Positions 53,771-64,000 of a stretch of DNA of 64,000 nucleotides are shown here, piece by piece. The notes beneath the pieces are model-generated. The model did not search any database, was not told where the DNA came from, and saw only the letters and a list, made by a program, of their open reading frames with translations. The translations under genes and the position numbers were made by a program. The number at the start of each line of letters is the position of its first letter. Position 1 is the stretch's first letter. Source of the DNA: Gliomastix tumulicola (taxonomy: Eukaryota > Ascomycota > Sordariomycetes > Hypocreales > Bionectriaceae); NCBI GenBank assembly GCA_001599755.1, contig BCHX01000006.1, positions 3,707,336-3,771,335 on the forward strand. The letters run 5' to 3'.

Positions 53771-55745
53771 AGCGCGTCTTTGCGCTGCGAGGGATGGGCT
53801 GTGTATCATTTGTCATATATGACTGGCACCTTAGTTATGTCGCACACTGGCCTCTGTGTGATCTTGGCTGCTCTTGTTGCCTGCGCTTGTTGCCTGTTGC
53901 TGATCCTCCGAGGCCAGCCAGCCACGCTCCGAACCTTATCCTTATCCATTCCTGTCGCGTTCCGCCCTGCCAGATGATCGATCACCGATAAGAGAGGGCG
54001 GTGCTGGAGTAGGTACTCCGTCCAGCACTGAGTGTGAAGTGACAGGCCGCTGAGTGGGATGGACGGTTGCAGCAGGCGACTCCACCGCTATAGTGCTAGT
54101 TAGCAGGCAGTTAGTTAGTTAGTTGATTGACACATAAGCACAGAAATGCACCTTGAGGCGGCCGATGTGACAGCACAGACAGAGAGATGGCCAGCTCGTT
54201 GGCCGGAGATGCGGCGGCGGCGGCAGTCTCACATCTCGACGCCTTTCTCGGCGAGACTGGCTGGCTGTGCCCTCTGCCAAAATGTAAAAATGGAAATGTC
54301 GAGATGGGCTCGCTCCCGGCTCTCCGAAGCGCTGTCTGTCTGTCTGCCTGCTGGCGTGGTGCAAGAAGGATGACTGAAGTGCAACCTGTTGGCGCCAAGT
54401 TTTCCCATTATTACCCCGCCCCCTCCATCGCCTGTGAGAGCCCAGTAGAGCAGAAGCTCTCACTTGTCTTGGGAGCAGAAGCTGCAACGCTGCCCCTCAC
54501 TTGGATGGAAGTTAGGGGCCACTGCCCCCCTGTAAGTAGCCTGCAAGAGGCCTGCAAGAGGCCTGCAAGCGTCCTGCAGGTGACCTCTGACTAACGAATC
54601 GGCGGGGGATGCAGCGTCACTGATTGGCTGGCAGGCGGATGATTAATGAGACGCTAGAAATTGTCGCGTATTATGTAAACCCCGTCGCTGTCGCACCCTC
54701 GCATAGCCCGACATCCTGCACGTCCTGCCCATCCTGCCCCTCCTCGTCGTAAACGGCTAGCGAGGGCGTGTTTCTCGCCCAGCATGTATGGTATCGCGAT
54801 GATGATGGGAGGGGAGGGGGGCCAGCATTTTTCATGGGAATTGGGAATCGCTTAGCAGCATGGAAGTGCCGTCCCTCGCGTGTCTGGGATTTTGGGACTT
54901 GGGGAGGATGCGAGCTGCCTACGTAATAAGTTGCACGCACGCGGATTAGCTTTGCCTGGGCGAGGGGCAGCAAGCAGCCAGAGAAACGAAGAAGCCCGGG
55001 CAGAAGACCAACAAGCTTCGGTGAAGCTCGTAGTAGAGACAGTTAGAGTTGAGGCCAGAAGGTTGCGTCTTTGCCCCTCACCAACTGCACACAGTCTGCA
55101 CAGAGAACGCACACCAGAAACCACGCCATTGCACGCATTGAGTTTATTGCCTGGCCTGGCTCCGTCTTGGGAGCTGCAGCTGCAGCTGTTGGTCTCTGAA
55201 CTTTGTTTGATGATGTCAGGCAGTGGAGCACCCCTCCCCCCTCCTGTAAGCTCTTCTGGCTGGATTCATGCAGCTAGCCTAGGTAGCTTGGGTAGCTCTG
55301 CCTGCTGCACACAGACGCGTCTCGGCTGGGCTGGGCTGGAACTGGTTGGAGCTGGAAGCGCCGTGTCTTGCATTTGCCATTCGTGACCGGCTTTGTCATG
55401 GTGCTACCTGGGGCCGCAGTAGGTACCTTCTGCCGGGAAGCTTTGCAAGGAGGAGGGAGGGGAGGGAGGGGTGGGAGGGGGTGACCAACACGAGAACAGG
55501 CGGACAGGCCAGCCAGCCAGCCAGCCAGACAGACTCCCAACCTACTACGTACACAGCTGCCGACTGCTTGCTCTCCCACATGCTTTTAAGGGTCTGCCCT
55601 CCCCCCTCCCCCTCTTCCCAATCGTTCCTTCCTTCTCTCCTCCCATCATCCATCTGCCTCTCTCTTCCCAGCCTGCGACTTGACGTCCCCTTTTCCAACT
55701 TCACCAACACAACACCACTACTCTCTTCTTCTTCTTCTGCCCATC
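53771..55745. other. 2.0 kb non-coding region upstream of mannitol dehydrogenase
   Basis: No gene is supported; open frames are short and low in complexity. It contains several simple repeats: tagttagttag near 54105-54120, a ten-base unit near 54539-54575, gccagccagccag near 55508-55530, and G/T- and C/T-rich runs near 54810 and 55450-55670. The final 150 nt are pyrimidine-rich (cttcttcttcttctgccc), typical of strong fungal promoters/leaders. No transposon ends seen. Confidence 0.5.
54539..54575 (+). repeat. Ten-base tandem repeat
   Basis: Units of gcctgcaaga repeat about three and a half times, with decay at the end (gcctgcaagc, gtcctgcagg). Non-coding. Confidence 0.75.
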
Positions 55746-56631
55746 ATGCCTGTCGGTATCCCCAAGTCCAGCTCGCTCCACGAGCTCTTCAGCCTCAAGG
55801 GCAAGGTCGTCGTCATCACCGGCGCTTCCGGACCCCGCGGCATGGGCATTGAGGCCGCTCGTGGTGCTGCTGAGATGGGCGCCAACATCGCCATCACCTA
55901 CGCCTCGCGCCCTGCCGGTGCCGAGAAGAACGTCGAGGAGCTCAAGTCCACGTACGGCGTTGAGGCCAAGGCCTACAAGCTCAACGTCAGCGACTACGAG
56001 GACGTCGAGCGCTTCGTCAACCAGGTCGTCGCCGACTTTGGCAAGGTCGATGCCTTCATTGCCAAGTATGTCCACCACCCCCTTTCCTCTCCCTCCCCTT
56101 TCCTCTCTGTCCTTGTCCCCCTCCCCCTGCTAACACACCACCTCCCACAGCGCCGGTGCCACGGCCAATGCTGGTGTCATCGACTCCTCCTCCAAGGAAT
56201 GGGACCACGTCGTCCAGGTCGACCTCAGCGGCGTCGCGTACTGCGCCAAGGCCGTCGGCGCTCACTTCAAGAAGCAGGGCCACGGCTCGTTCGTCATCAC
56301 CGCCTCCATGTCGGGCCACATCGTCAACTACCCCCAGGAGCAGACCTCGTACAACGTCGCCAAGGCCGGCTGCATCCACCTGGCCAAGTCGCTCGCCAAC
56401 GAGTGGCGCGACTTTGCCCGCGTCAACTCCATCTCGCCCGGCTACATCGACACCGGCCTCTCCGACTTCATCGACGCCAAGACCCAGGACCTCTGGAGGA
56501 GCTTCATCCCCCTCGGCCGCAACGGCGACGCCAAGGAGCTCAAGGGCGCCTACGTCTACCTCATCAGCGATGCCAGCACCTACACCACTGGTGCCGACAT
56601 CGTCATTGACGGTGGCTACACCTGCCGATAA
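55746..56631 (+). CDS. NADP-dependent mannitol 2-dehydrogenase
   Basis: Interconverts mannitol and fructose with NADP(H) in the cytosol. Short-chain dehydrogenase of 266 residues, the usual length. Exons 55746-56065 and 56151-56631 (85-nt intron) join to restore the motif IANAGATANAGV. Seen: cofactor motif VVITGASGPRGMGIEAARGA (Gly-rich TGxxxxxG), the NAG motif, catalytic Ser about 159 (SFVITASMSG), and Tyr174-x3-Lys178 (SYNVAKAG). The C-terminus GADIVIDGGYTCR is the family's standard end. Codon use is very strongly C-biased, indicating high expression, in line with mannitol dehydrogenase in other filamentous fungi. Product identity is based on the close match of these motifs to the MtDH group. 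Confidence 0.92.
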
Positions 56632-58062
56632 GCGTCTCGCCCGCCCCTGCGGCGGTTGCTTGTCGCCTGAATAAGAGGGAATGGATGGATCGACGAGGGA
56701 GATCATTACTAGCTTAATTTTTATGCATAGACAGTCTACTTGAATAGGCTGGACAGGCAAATCAAAAAGTAAAATAGAAGCAATTGCGCTCTCACACATG
56801 ATGCGTGTCTCTGGTGACTGGGCCGATGACTGTGCCAATGGTTTTTCTGGTAACGAATGCTGCAGCGCTATTCGCTGCCCATTAATGGAGCTCCCTCCTC
56901 TGTGACTCGTTATAGCCGGCAGAAATCGCGCATACAAGTAAGACGGGATTTCCCCAGTTTGCGTGGCTGTAATACTGCCAATTTTCAAGGGAGTAGCTAC
57001 TGTGCTTGTCGAACGCCACCGCCGCCATGTCTTACCCAGGCCTTTTCGGGCCCTTCTGGCCTGTACTGATTTTGATCTGGGGGACACCAGGAGGGTATCG
57101 ATTGCTCACACTTGGGTTGTGATGTCCATATGATTGTGACTCAATTGTTGGAGAGGCTCACAATGCCCATCATTCGTGGATGTTGACGAGTCGCAGAGCT
57201 CGCGGATTGTGCTCCAAGACGGCTCGGCAACATCGTCCCTTGCTGGAGGAGTGAGCTGGAGCGCTCCCATCAAGGGTCGAGTATGGGGAAAGAATGGGCA
57301 AGCTCGACATGGACAGCATTCCAGGCAATACGAGCGACGCGGCAAAAGATGGGATGGTCCCCCTTCGCGCCGCCCCTGCATATTGGGCCTATTGGCAGCA
57401 TTGCCAGCCTCGAGTGAGACACGCGACGCGGGCACACGACCCCTTTCCGATTTCGGGTTTCTCCTCCTCCCCAGGGGCTCAGGGGTTCCATCCCCTTCGG
57501 CGCTCTCAAAGGGCGTCTTCGCGTGTCTTAGGCACCTGCCTCTGCCGCTGCAGATCAGGGGCATGAAGAATGGTGGCGGCGGCGATTTCTCCATGGGAGT
57601 TATGTAGCCCCTTGAATTGCGATATACTGGGAGGATAGATGCCATCCAGGTCGGTGGGAGAACGTGTATGCAGTGGTATGACCAGATGAAAGGGGGCTAG
57701 AGATCACGACCAGCAGAAGAGCCCTTGTTCATGAGCTGGACTCGAGTAACAAAGATCGACAATCCTCGCAAGCCAGTTTTTAGTTGTTGCTGTGGCTCAT
57801 GTGAGCGGCCCTGGAAAAGTCCAAGCACTCTGATCCAATATTGATCACCTTGGCCAGCATTCCTCTCGCTTCCCCTGGGGGATACTGAGCACGCGACGCG
57901 GAGGTGATATGACTCCCTTCCGCCGCCCGCTTTCATGTTGCCACTGCTACGCAGCAGATTTTCATATTAATTGACGGCCAGCCCTCTGTTCTCCTCTGCT
58001 TCTGTCGTGTGTATGGCTTGCTGCCCCTCCTTTGCGTCTACGCCGTCCCTTCAACAGCGAGC
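56632..58062. other. 1.4 kb intergenic region
   Basis: No gene is supported. The reverse ORF at 57106-57645 is not recognised and overlaps forward ones. Probably 3' region of the dehydrogenase and promoter of the sulfatase-like gene. Confidence 0.5.
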
Positions 58063-60693
58063 ATGTCTGCCCTATATCGCGTGACGGCTCTCCTGAGCCG
58101 GTGTATCATGCTGATCATCGCCCCCCGTCTTCTCAACAGACGTTTCGCCTTCGCCATTGCCTGCGTCTCCTGCGTCGGTGCTAAGCTGGTACACATCTAC
58201 GCCCACATCGATGCCCTGTCTACCGCCCAGATCGCCCGCTGGGGCGTGTCTTTCTTCGCCCAGGACACGGCAGTGCTCCTATTCCTTCGACTCCTTCTCG
58301 ATGAGCAGACCTTCCCTATGATACGATGGCTGGAGATCATAGCGAGAGTCACGTCTACACTGCTTGTCACATACATCCTGGTGCTCGCCCTGCTGAGCAT
58401 CTCGTTCTTCGTCATGGCCGGCTCGGAGCTCCAGTGGCGCAATGTTGCCGTGGCCGGTGACTCCTCGACGTGGTCGACACTGCTCACGGGCCTCGTCACA
58501 TCGTCGGTCGTGCTGCTGGCGCTGCTCATCCTCGCCGGTGCACTGCAGACTCTCTGCGATTCCGCGGCCAGCTCCGCGTTGAACGTCCTGAAATGGCCGT
58601 TCGAGCAGCTGCGGGCGAGATGCTCGCGACGGGGAGTGACGGAGATCCACTACACGCACTTGCCCAAGAGCGAGGCTGAAGGGCAGATTGACGAGGGATA
58701 CAGGAGTGACGAGTCGGAGGAGAGCCGCCTGCGCATCCCGCCGCCTCGGCGTTCGGGGTACATGGCACTGCTTCATGTAGTCGTCGGGGTGCTCTTGATT
58801 GCGCAGATCATGGCCACTCTTCTGAGGCCTGCGGAAAGTTCACTGGTCTTCATGTCGTGGACCTTGCCGTTGATGCCTCTCGCCGACTTTGCACGATCGG
58901 GCCCGTCTCTGGCCAGTCTTCTGTCATCATCGGGTGTTGTTAATGCCGCGCTGGACAATGCCACTGCACTGGCCGACCCCATTGATCTTCCGTGGCTGCC
59001 AAGTCTTTCTTCGGGCTCTTCGCTCGATGGATTCGAGGACTGGTACGAGGATAACATGGAGCACTACTCGGCAGCCCAGGATCCTCTCAAGCTCTCCAAC
59101 CTTGATGACGAGCCGCTCCTGGCACTGCGCGGGAGGCTGGCGAATATCGACATCCGCCACGTCATGATCGTCTTCCTCGAAAGCACACGCAAAGACGTGT
59201 TCCCGCTCAAGAGGGACGGCTACGTGTGGGAGCGTCTGACAAATTCGTTCAAGAACAAGTCCCTCCCGGATGCCGCGCAAGAACGACTGTCCCGACTCAC
59301 CCCAGTAGCCAACTATCTCACTGGTGACTACAACGACGGCTTCGCACACGAGTATCGGCAGAAGCGCGGCGGCATCAACGCGAACAACGCCTTCACCACG
59401 AGCACGTACACGCTCAAGAGTCTGACGGGTACCCTCTGCGGCGTGTCGCCCTTGGCTGCCGACTTCAACGTGGAAAAGGACAACCATATCTATCAGCCGT
59501 GTCTCCCGCAGATCTTCAAGGCTCTCAACACACTCGATCACAGTCGCCAGCGCAGCCGTGAGGAACCCAACGACAGCACGGAGGAGAGCCAGCGCACCGA
59601 CGAGGGTGGTAAAGGCGAAGACCGGACTGCCGGAGGAGCTGAGAAGAAATTCGCCGGCTATGAGTGGAGGTCGTCCTTCATGCAGTCGGTCACAGGAAAC
59701 TACGACAAGCAAGTCGACCTGATGACCCGTATTGGATTCCGGGAGCCCGGCGAGTTCATCGGCTGGCATTACCTGAAGAACGAGCTGGCGCCCCTCGGAG
59801 TGGTGGAGATGGAAGACAACAACTACTACGGAATGCCCGAGGAGGCCATCGAGGGATATGTCAGGGACATGTTCCGCACGGCGAAGCAGAACAACGAGAG
59901 GGTGTTTCTGGGTCACCTGACAAGCACGACGCATCACGACTTCGGCTTGCCTGAAGGGGCCGAGTCAGTCCATATGTCAGGGAACAAGGAGAACGACGAC
60001 CTCTCGGGATATCTGAATGCGGTGTCATATGTGGACAACTGGCTTGGGAATATTACCAGCCTGCTGGAGGAGGAGGGAGTTGCTGATGAGACCCTACTCA
60101 TCGTGCTTGGTGATCACGGTCTCTCGATCGCGGAGAGAGGCAGCATCACGCCCTATGGCAACCCCCACGTCGGGAACTACCACGTCCCGCTCCTGCTTTC
60201 ACATCCTAAGCTCCCTCTCATTGACATCGATGAAGCGATCCAGTCGTCACAGATTCTCCCTACGGTCCTCGATCTCCTCATTGAGACGGGGTCCATGTCC
60301 CAGGCAGGGGCCGAGGCAGCCACTGATCTGCTGCGCAACTACGAAGGCCAGTCACTGATCCGCCCACTTCGGAAGTTCTCGGAAGAGAACGGTCAGGGCG
60401 GCTGGCAGTTCACTGTGATGAACCCGGGAGGGTCAACGCTGGTCGTGCGCGACGCTCGGCAGCCAAGCTGGCGTCTGATGGTGCCCGTCTTCGGGTACTA
60501 TGAGTGGCGGTTTACGGATCTTGCAACGGATCCGCACGAGGCCAAGGCGATCCTGTCGTATGACTATGACACGTTCCTCGAAGCTATCCAGGACAACCAC
60601 GGTCCAAATGCCGCGAGGTGGACGGAAGAGGCGGCGGTGGTGAGCCAGTGGTGGGCGGAGGAAAACCACAAGCGGTGGCGGTATGAAGAGTAA
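58063..60693 (+). CDS. Polytopic sulfatase / LTA synthase-like membrane enzyme
   Basis: A single exon of 876 residues. ATG 58063 (MSALYRVTALLSR) is used because the frame upstream opens only with GTG. The N-terminal half has several membrane helices (LIIAPRLLNRRFAFAIACVS; TLLVTYILVLALLSISFFVM; MALLHVVVGVLLIAQIMATL). The C-terminal half is an alkaline-phosphatase-superfamily sulfatase domain facing the outside or lumen. Metal-site elements are Glu373 in IVFLESTR, a Thr/Ser cluster at 445-448 (NNAFTTSTYTLKS) at the nucleophile position, and Asp684-His685 in LIVLGDHGLS. The architecture is that of lipoteichoic-acid synthase or phosphoethanolamine/phosphoglycerol transferases. Substrate in fungi unknown. 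Confidence 0.82.
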   Translation: MSALYRVTALLSRCIMLIIAPRLLNRRFAFAIACVSCVGAKLVHIYAHIDALSTAQIARWGVSFFAQDTAVLLFLRLLLDEQTFPMIRWLEIIARVTSTLLVTYILVLALLSISFFVMAGSELQWRNVAVAGDSSTWSTLLTGLVTSSVVLLALLILAGALQTLCDSAASSALNVLKWPFEQLRARCSRRGVTEIHYTHLPKSEAEGQIDEGYRSDESEESRLRIPPPRRSGYMALLHVVVGVLLIAQIMATLLRPAESSLVFMSWTLPLMPLADFARSGPSLASLLSSSGVVNAALDNATALADPIDLPWLPSLSSGSSLDGFEDWYEDNMEHYSAAQDPLKLSNLDDEPLLALRGRLANIDIRHVMIVFLESTRKDVFPLKRDGYVWERLTNSFKNKSLPDAAQERLSRLTPVANYLTGDYNDGFAHEYRQKRGGINANNAFTTSTYTLKSLTGTLCGVSPLAADFNVEKDNHIYQPCLPQIFKALNTLDHSRQRSREEPNDSTEESQRTDEGGKGEDRTAGGAEKKFAGYEWRSSFMQSVTGNYDKQVDLMTRIGFREPGEFIGWHYLKNELAPLGVVEMEDNNYYGMPEEAIEGYVRDMFRTAKQNNERVFLGHLTSTTHHDFGLPEGAESVHMSGNKENDDLSGYLNAVSYVDNWLGNITSLLEEEGVADETLLIVLGDHGLSIAERGSITPYGNPHVGNYHVPLLLSHPKLPLIDIDEAIQSSQILPTVLDLLIETGSMSQAGAEAATDLLRNYEGQSLIRPLRKFSEENGQGGWQFTVMNPGGSTLVVRDARQPSWRLMVPVFGYYEWRFTDLATDPHEAKAILSYDYDTFLEAIQDNHGPNAARWTEEAAVVSQWWAEENHKRWRYEE

Positions 60694-60785
60694 AGTCGCT
60701 GGGAATTAAAACGGAAAATGTACTGTCACTTATTGCCATTTGTTATTTGAAATGAATATCATAACACGAAAGCATGAGCACGAGC

Positions 60786-63167
60786 TTAGCACAACAAGAG
60801 CCAGTGTCGAGAACATCTGCAGATGTCCATCCATGTGCGAGAGCGTCGTGCACCTATTTCATCTGACTCCTCCCATATCTCTTCCAAGACCATCCTCGAG
60901 GCTGTGTAGCTTTTCCATCCTGATTTCATAGCGGCTTTATCTAGCCAGTTTTTAATTTGCTTCCGTTGCTCATCAGCCATCGCCTCGGCACCGGCGATGA
61001 AGGCAGGCCATGCAGTTCCCGGCCCAGCCAGTCCCCGTTGCTCCAGGGCGCGGTCGAACTCGTGAAGGGCTTGAAGCACGTTGCTGACGCTGTCTTTCAG
61101 GACCAAGGGGTTCACCTTCTTGATCCTGCGATAGTAAAAGATGACAAGCGCCCAGCTGAGTGCCCGCACCATGAAGACGTGAGGCGTGAGCTCGGTAAGG
61201 CGGCTACTCTCCACGGAGCCATAGCGTGCTTGGAACGCGCAAACAGAATCCTCAAGGTGCGAAGACCTGACCTGCCAGGACATGAGGACCTCCGCGTCAA
61301 CACCTCTGCCATTTGATGCATGGAGGTCTAGGGCATTGGCCAGACGCGTGATTTGCGAAACTAGCCTCAGCCATGTTTCTGGGACGCCGTAGATCTGCAT
61401 ATGCAGGTTATCGAGGTCATGATGGGCTGTCTCCATGTGGATATCCACGGTGCTAGACGCTGGGACTGCTCGAGCACCAACGTCTGAGCCGTTGCTAAGC
61501 TGGTAGGGCTCAAGTTGGAGAAAGGAGTCGAGTCCACTGTCGCGTTCCTTGCTCGTATGCTCCAGGCCTGCTTCATCTTCCTTGTCGCTCGAGGGTGGCC
61601 CCTTTGTGTGCCCCTTTGTGTGTGCCGTGGGGTGATGGTCATGGAGCACGTTCGTACTCTCTGATACAATCCTCATCCAAGCATACACGTTGTGTAAGAG
61701 CCTCGCTCGTCGAGAAATGACTGCTTTCGTAAGCCCTCGAGAGCGAATCAGGCGCTCCATCTCTAGGAGGTACCGTCGGGCATCAGATGTGTTTGCGGAG
61801 AGGAACTGCAGAAGGAAATGTTAGAGAGTCTCTGAAAGCCCCATGGGGGTTCCCGTAGACTCACTGCCGTCGCAAGAATGGCTGCGATGGCCATCAGCTG
61901 ATCTTTGTACTTGGCTTTACCTGGCCCCTCCGACTCGGATCCCAGGCTCACACCTAGATGATACTTTGCTCTCTCGTACGTTTGATCGGACATGGAAGCC
62001 CAGTATTCGCTTGGCCGTTTAAAGCCTGTAGAAGCATCTGGATTCACTAATAAGTGAAAAGAGGATACGGCAACCACCGCGAAAAGGTTTGAGAGACAGG
62101 CGTGTGTGATGTCGTGCGTGGCATTGGGGACGGCCGTCAGCTTTGCAAGTGTGACCACTGCAGACGGGTAGTTGAAAATCCTCCAAGCGGACTTTTCGTT
62201 GACGGGAAGGGCTCCAATTTGGTTCACCACTTTGTCATCAAAGTGCTGGAGCAACAGCGGGATATCTGAATCCAGGTGTAATAATGGCCATCCAAGAGCC
62301 TCGAGAGTCGAGCTAGACACAGTTGTCGGAGTCATTGCTATGGCCCTAGAATCGACTCTGAATGGTTGGAACGGAGGGCGCTCCGATTCATCCGTCGTAG
62401 GGTTGCGCTCCGGAGGAACACAGGGCGATTCTTCGAACGCATCTGCAGTAAATAGGTCCGTCCATTGTAGGCAGTCGAGTGAACCTGGGAATAGATCTTG
62501 CCACCCTTTGAGATCTGTCAGGCCGAAGTCATCATATGTTAAACCTTGTTCGATAGTAAAGTCGCGGCGTCCAAAGCTCGGATTAGGGTAATCTTCATCT
62601 GTAATTAATGAACTTCTCTGGGTCTCCAGCGTGGATACCCCGTCTGACGCTGAGGAGATATTTTGGTGTTCTGTTGGCCCGTTTTCGTTGGGCACGGCGC
62701 TAGAACAGCGGTTTATGGGCGTGTCGTGGTTGAATACGCCAAAAGGACCGACCAAAACCTGAATGGCCCGTTCAGCTTGCCAGCCTCTCGTCTGGCTCTC
62801 TATATCCTCAAGAGCCTCGCTGACAGAAGACTTGACAGATGCCAATAAGGTGGTGCTCAATGACTTTCTTTCGGTCACTGTACGAATGGTTATACAGAGG
62901 TTCTATGATCATAGGAAGATTTCACAAACCAGTATACAAGTAGCGTCTTGAGTGCTTGTAGACTGACGACTGCGGTGGTATTTGTGTTTCTGTCCCGCCT
63001 GAACTAGTCAAGACGATCCAGCTCAGACTCGGCATAAAGCTACACTGCAATCCTGAAACTTGGCATCGTTTGCATCGCGGAGCAAGCTGGTCGCACTTGA
63101 GATGGCGTTTCCGACAGGCACTGCACCCGCCGAATGAGTGCGAGCGCCTCGGTTTTGCGGCATCCAT
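60786..63167 (-). CDS. Zn2Cys6 transcription factor with Fungal_trans_2 domain
   Basis: Three exons on the reverse strand (63167-62930, 62877-61865, 61805-60786; introns 52 and 59 nt) give 756 residues. The DNA-binding cluster is at the N-terminus: Cys15, 18, 25, 32, 35 and 42 (GGCSACRKRHLKCDQLAPRC). The first junction restores RRYLYTVTERKSLSTTLLAS and the second LATAFLSANTSDARRYLLEM, both helical stretches expected in the Fungal_trans_2 (arginine-regulator-like) middle domain. The C-terminal half (MERLIRSRGLTKAVISRRAR, then HNVYAWMRIVSESTNVL) continues that domain. It is separated by about 720 nt from a divergent enzyme gene, so it may be a local regulator. Target genes unknown. Confidence 0.88.
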
Positions 63168-63888
63168 GCTTCTTGCCTACAGGCCTTGAGAATGGAAATT
63201 TGGCGAGGAATTAGCTGTGAAAGCGAAGGGTCGGGATCTCTATCTAAGTGGAAATCGGGATCTGGGGATTCCCCAACCTTTCAGTTGCTCTACGAGGTTG
63301 AACCGCCTCTAGCCTATCGTCTGTTCTTCTTGAACAAGCAAGTGATCCCGCATCCATGGATCCATCACATCCTGCTCCCCACTCGTGTACATATCACTTG
63401 ATCTATGTCCTGGGACATGCATTGGCGTGCAGATAGCATGTATGGAACCGGGTTTCCTATCAGATCCCGTCTCGTAGCATTGGAGCAGACAACCGTACCT
63501 AGTTCCGCACCGGGTCATCTCCGCTTTGCTCACATGCCTCGGGATCTCTTCTTAAGTCTCTTTAGAATATTGCTTGGACCCAACTTCGGAAACATGTCCT
63601 TGAATGGACCACTGGTCCTCATTGAAGGCCGTGATTTGCGAGTTTCTGCCTACCGGATGCCGTACTCTCCCTGATACAGCATGGTCTGAGCCTATCTGGC
63701 ATAGCATGTCAGCCGCCCAAGGTCAGAAGACTCCTCAGACAAGGCAAGAGATCCCGTACTTCGGGGTCATATATCATGGCGTTCAATACTGTCAAGACTC
63801 TGGCATGTCTGAGCGCATCAGTAAGAGTCGTTGCGCAAACATATCGATCATTTTACCCTAACCAAATCACCCTCCCTACCGTGGCAAG
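63168..63888. promoter_or_regulatory. Divergent region between the Zn2Cys6 regulator and the right-edge oxygenase
   Basis: A 721-nt interval between genes reading apart. No gene is supported and no specific CGG-type binding palindrome was confirmed. Confidence 0.35.
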
Positions 63889-64000
63889 ATGTCTGAAAAA
63901 GGGCTGACTCTGGATATGGCTCTGTTCTTCGGAACCGAGACAGAGAAGCAAACGTTCTGTGATGAGCTTCTGAGGCTGCTGAAGCTTCGTGGTGGCGTGA
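63889..64000 (+). CDS. Probable 2-oxoglutarate/Fe(II) dioxygenase, N-terminal fragment (cut by window edge)
   Basis: The frame opens at ATG 63889 and stays open to the last base, giving 37 residues. It reads LDMALFFGTETEKQTFCDEL then LRLLKLRGGV. The pattern FGTxxEKxxFCxELLRxLKxRG resembles the start of fungal isopenicillin-N-synthase-like oxygenases (DIOX_N), but the iron and 2-oxoglutarate ligands lie beyond the window. Therefore the call is tentative. Confidence 0.5.
   Translation, partial: MSEKGLTLDMALFFGTETEKQTFCDELLRLLKLRGGV

Noticed and set aside
57106..57645. A 179-residue reverse frame between mannitol dehydrogenase and the sulfatase-like gene
   Set aside because: It overlaps forward frames of similar length, has no recognised domain, and is Arg/Pro-rich as expected for random GC-rich DNA.

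Overview
The window is nuclear DNA from a filamentous ascomycete (Pezizomycotina, probably Sordariomycetes). Genes carry short introns of about 50-100 nt with GT..AG ends, coding DNA is GC-rich with C/G-ending codons, and the families are typical of these fungi: HET, Zn2Cys6 regulators, 2EXR, DUF6594, tannase and Csc1-type channels. Exon joins given here were read by eye from splice sites, frame and family continuity. No rRNA, tRNA, CRISPR array or intact transposon was recognised.

Layout. 1-6.1 kb: a serine/proline microsatellite, TIM50 (mitochondrial import), an F-box-like protein and a small CxxC zinc-ribbon protein whose leader carries an (ATTC)n repeat. 6.9-16.3 kb: the most unusual region. 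A Zn2Cys6 regulator, two Gfo/Idh/MocA oxidoreductases and an MFS sugar transporter are all broken, each independently, around an intact GH3 beta-glucosidase with a PA14 insert. It looks like a decayed sugar or glycoside utilisation cluster with one surviving gene. 16.6-18.4 kb: a DUF6594 membrane protein divergent from a small SH3/KOW-like protein. 18.4-21.1 kb: gene-poor. 21.1-28.0 kb: a caspase-fold protein convergent with a HET-domain protein (both cell-death/non-self families), then a secreted tannase/feruloyl esterase. 28.5-35.8 kb: a 2EXR protein, an orphan ORF, an amidase-signature enzyme and a ferric reductase pseudogene.

36.5-49 kb is mostly housekeeping: VTA1 (multivesicular body), an ER protein disulfide isomerase ending HEEL, exosome subunit RRP41/SKI6, a zinc alcohol dehydrogenase, a five-exon Csc1/OSCA-type channel and a TMEM205-like membrane protein. 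49.4-56.6 kb: a low-complexity hypothetical protein, a 3-hydroxyacyl-CoA dehydrogenase-family enzyme divergent from an MDR quinone-oxidoreductase-like enzyme, and NADP mannitol 2-dehydrogenase behind a 2 kb non-coding region. 58-64 kb: a polytopic sulfatase/LTA-synthase-like membrane enzyme, an intact three-exon Zn2Cys6 regulator, and the first 112 nt of a probable 2-oxoglutarate/Fe(II) dioxygenase cut by the window edge.

Nothing resembles a wholly new system. The best leads are the decayed cluster with its surviving GH3 gene, the caspase/HET neighbourhood, the ferric reductase pseudogene and several uncharacterised small proteins.
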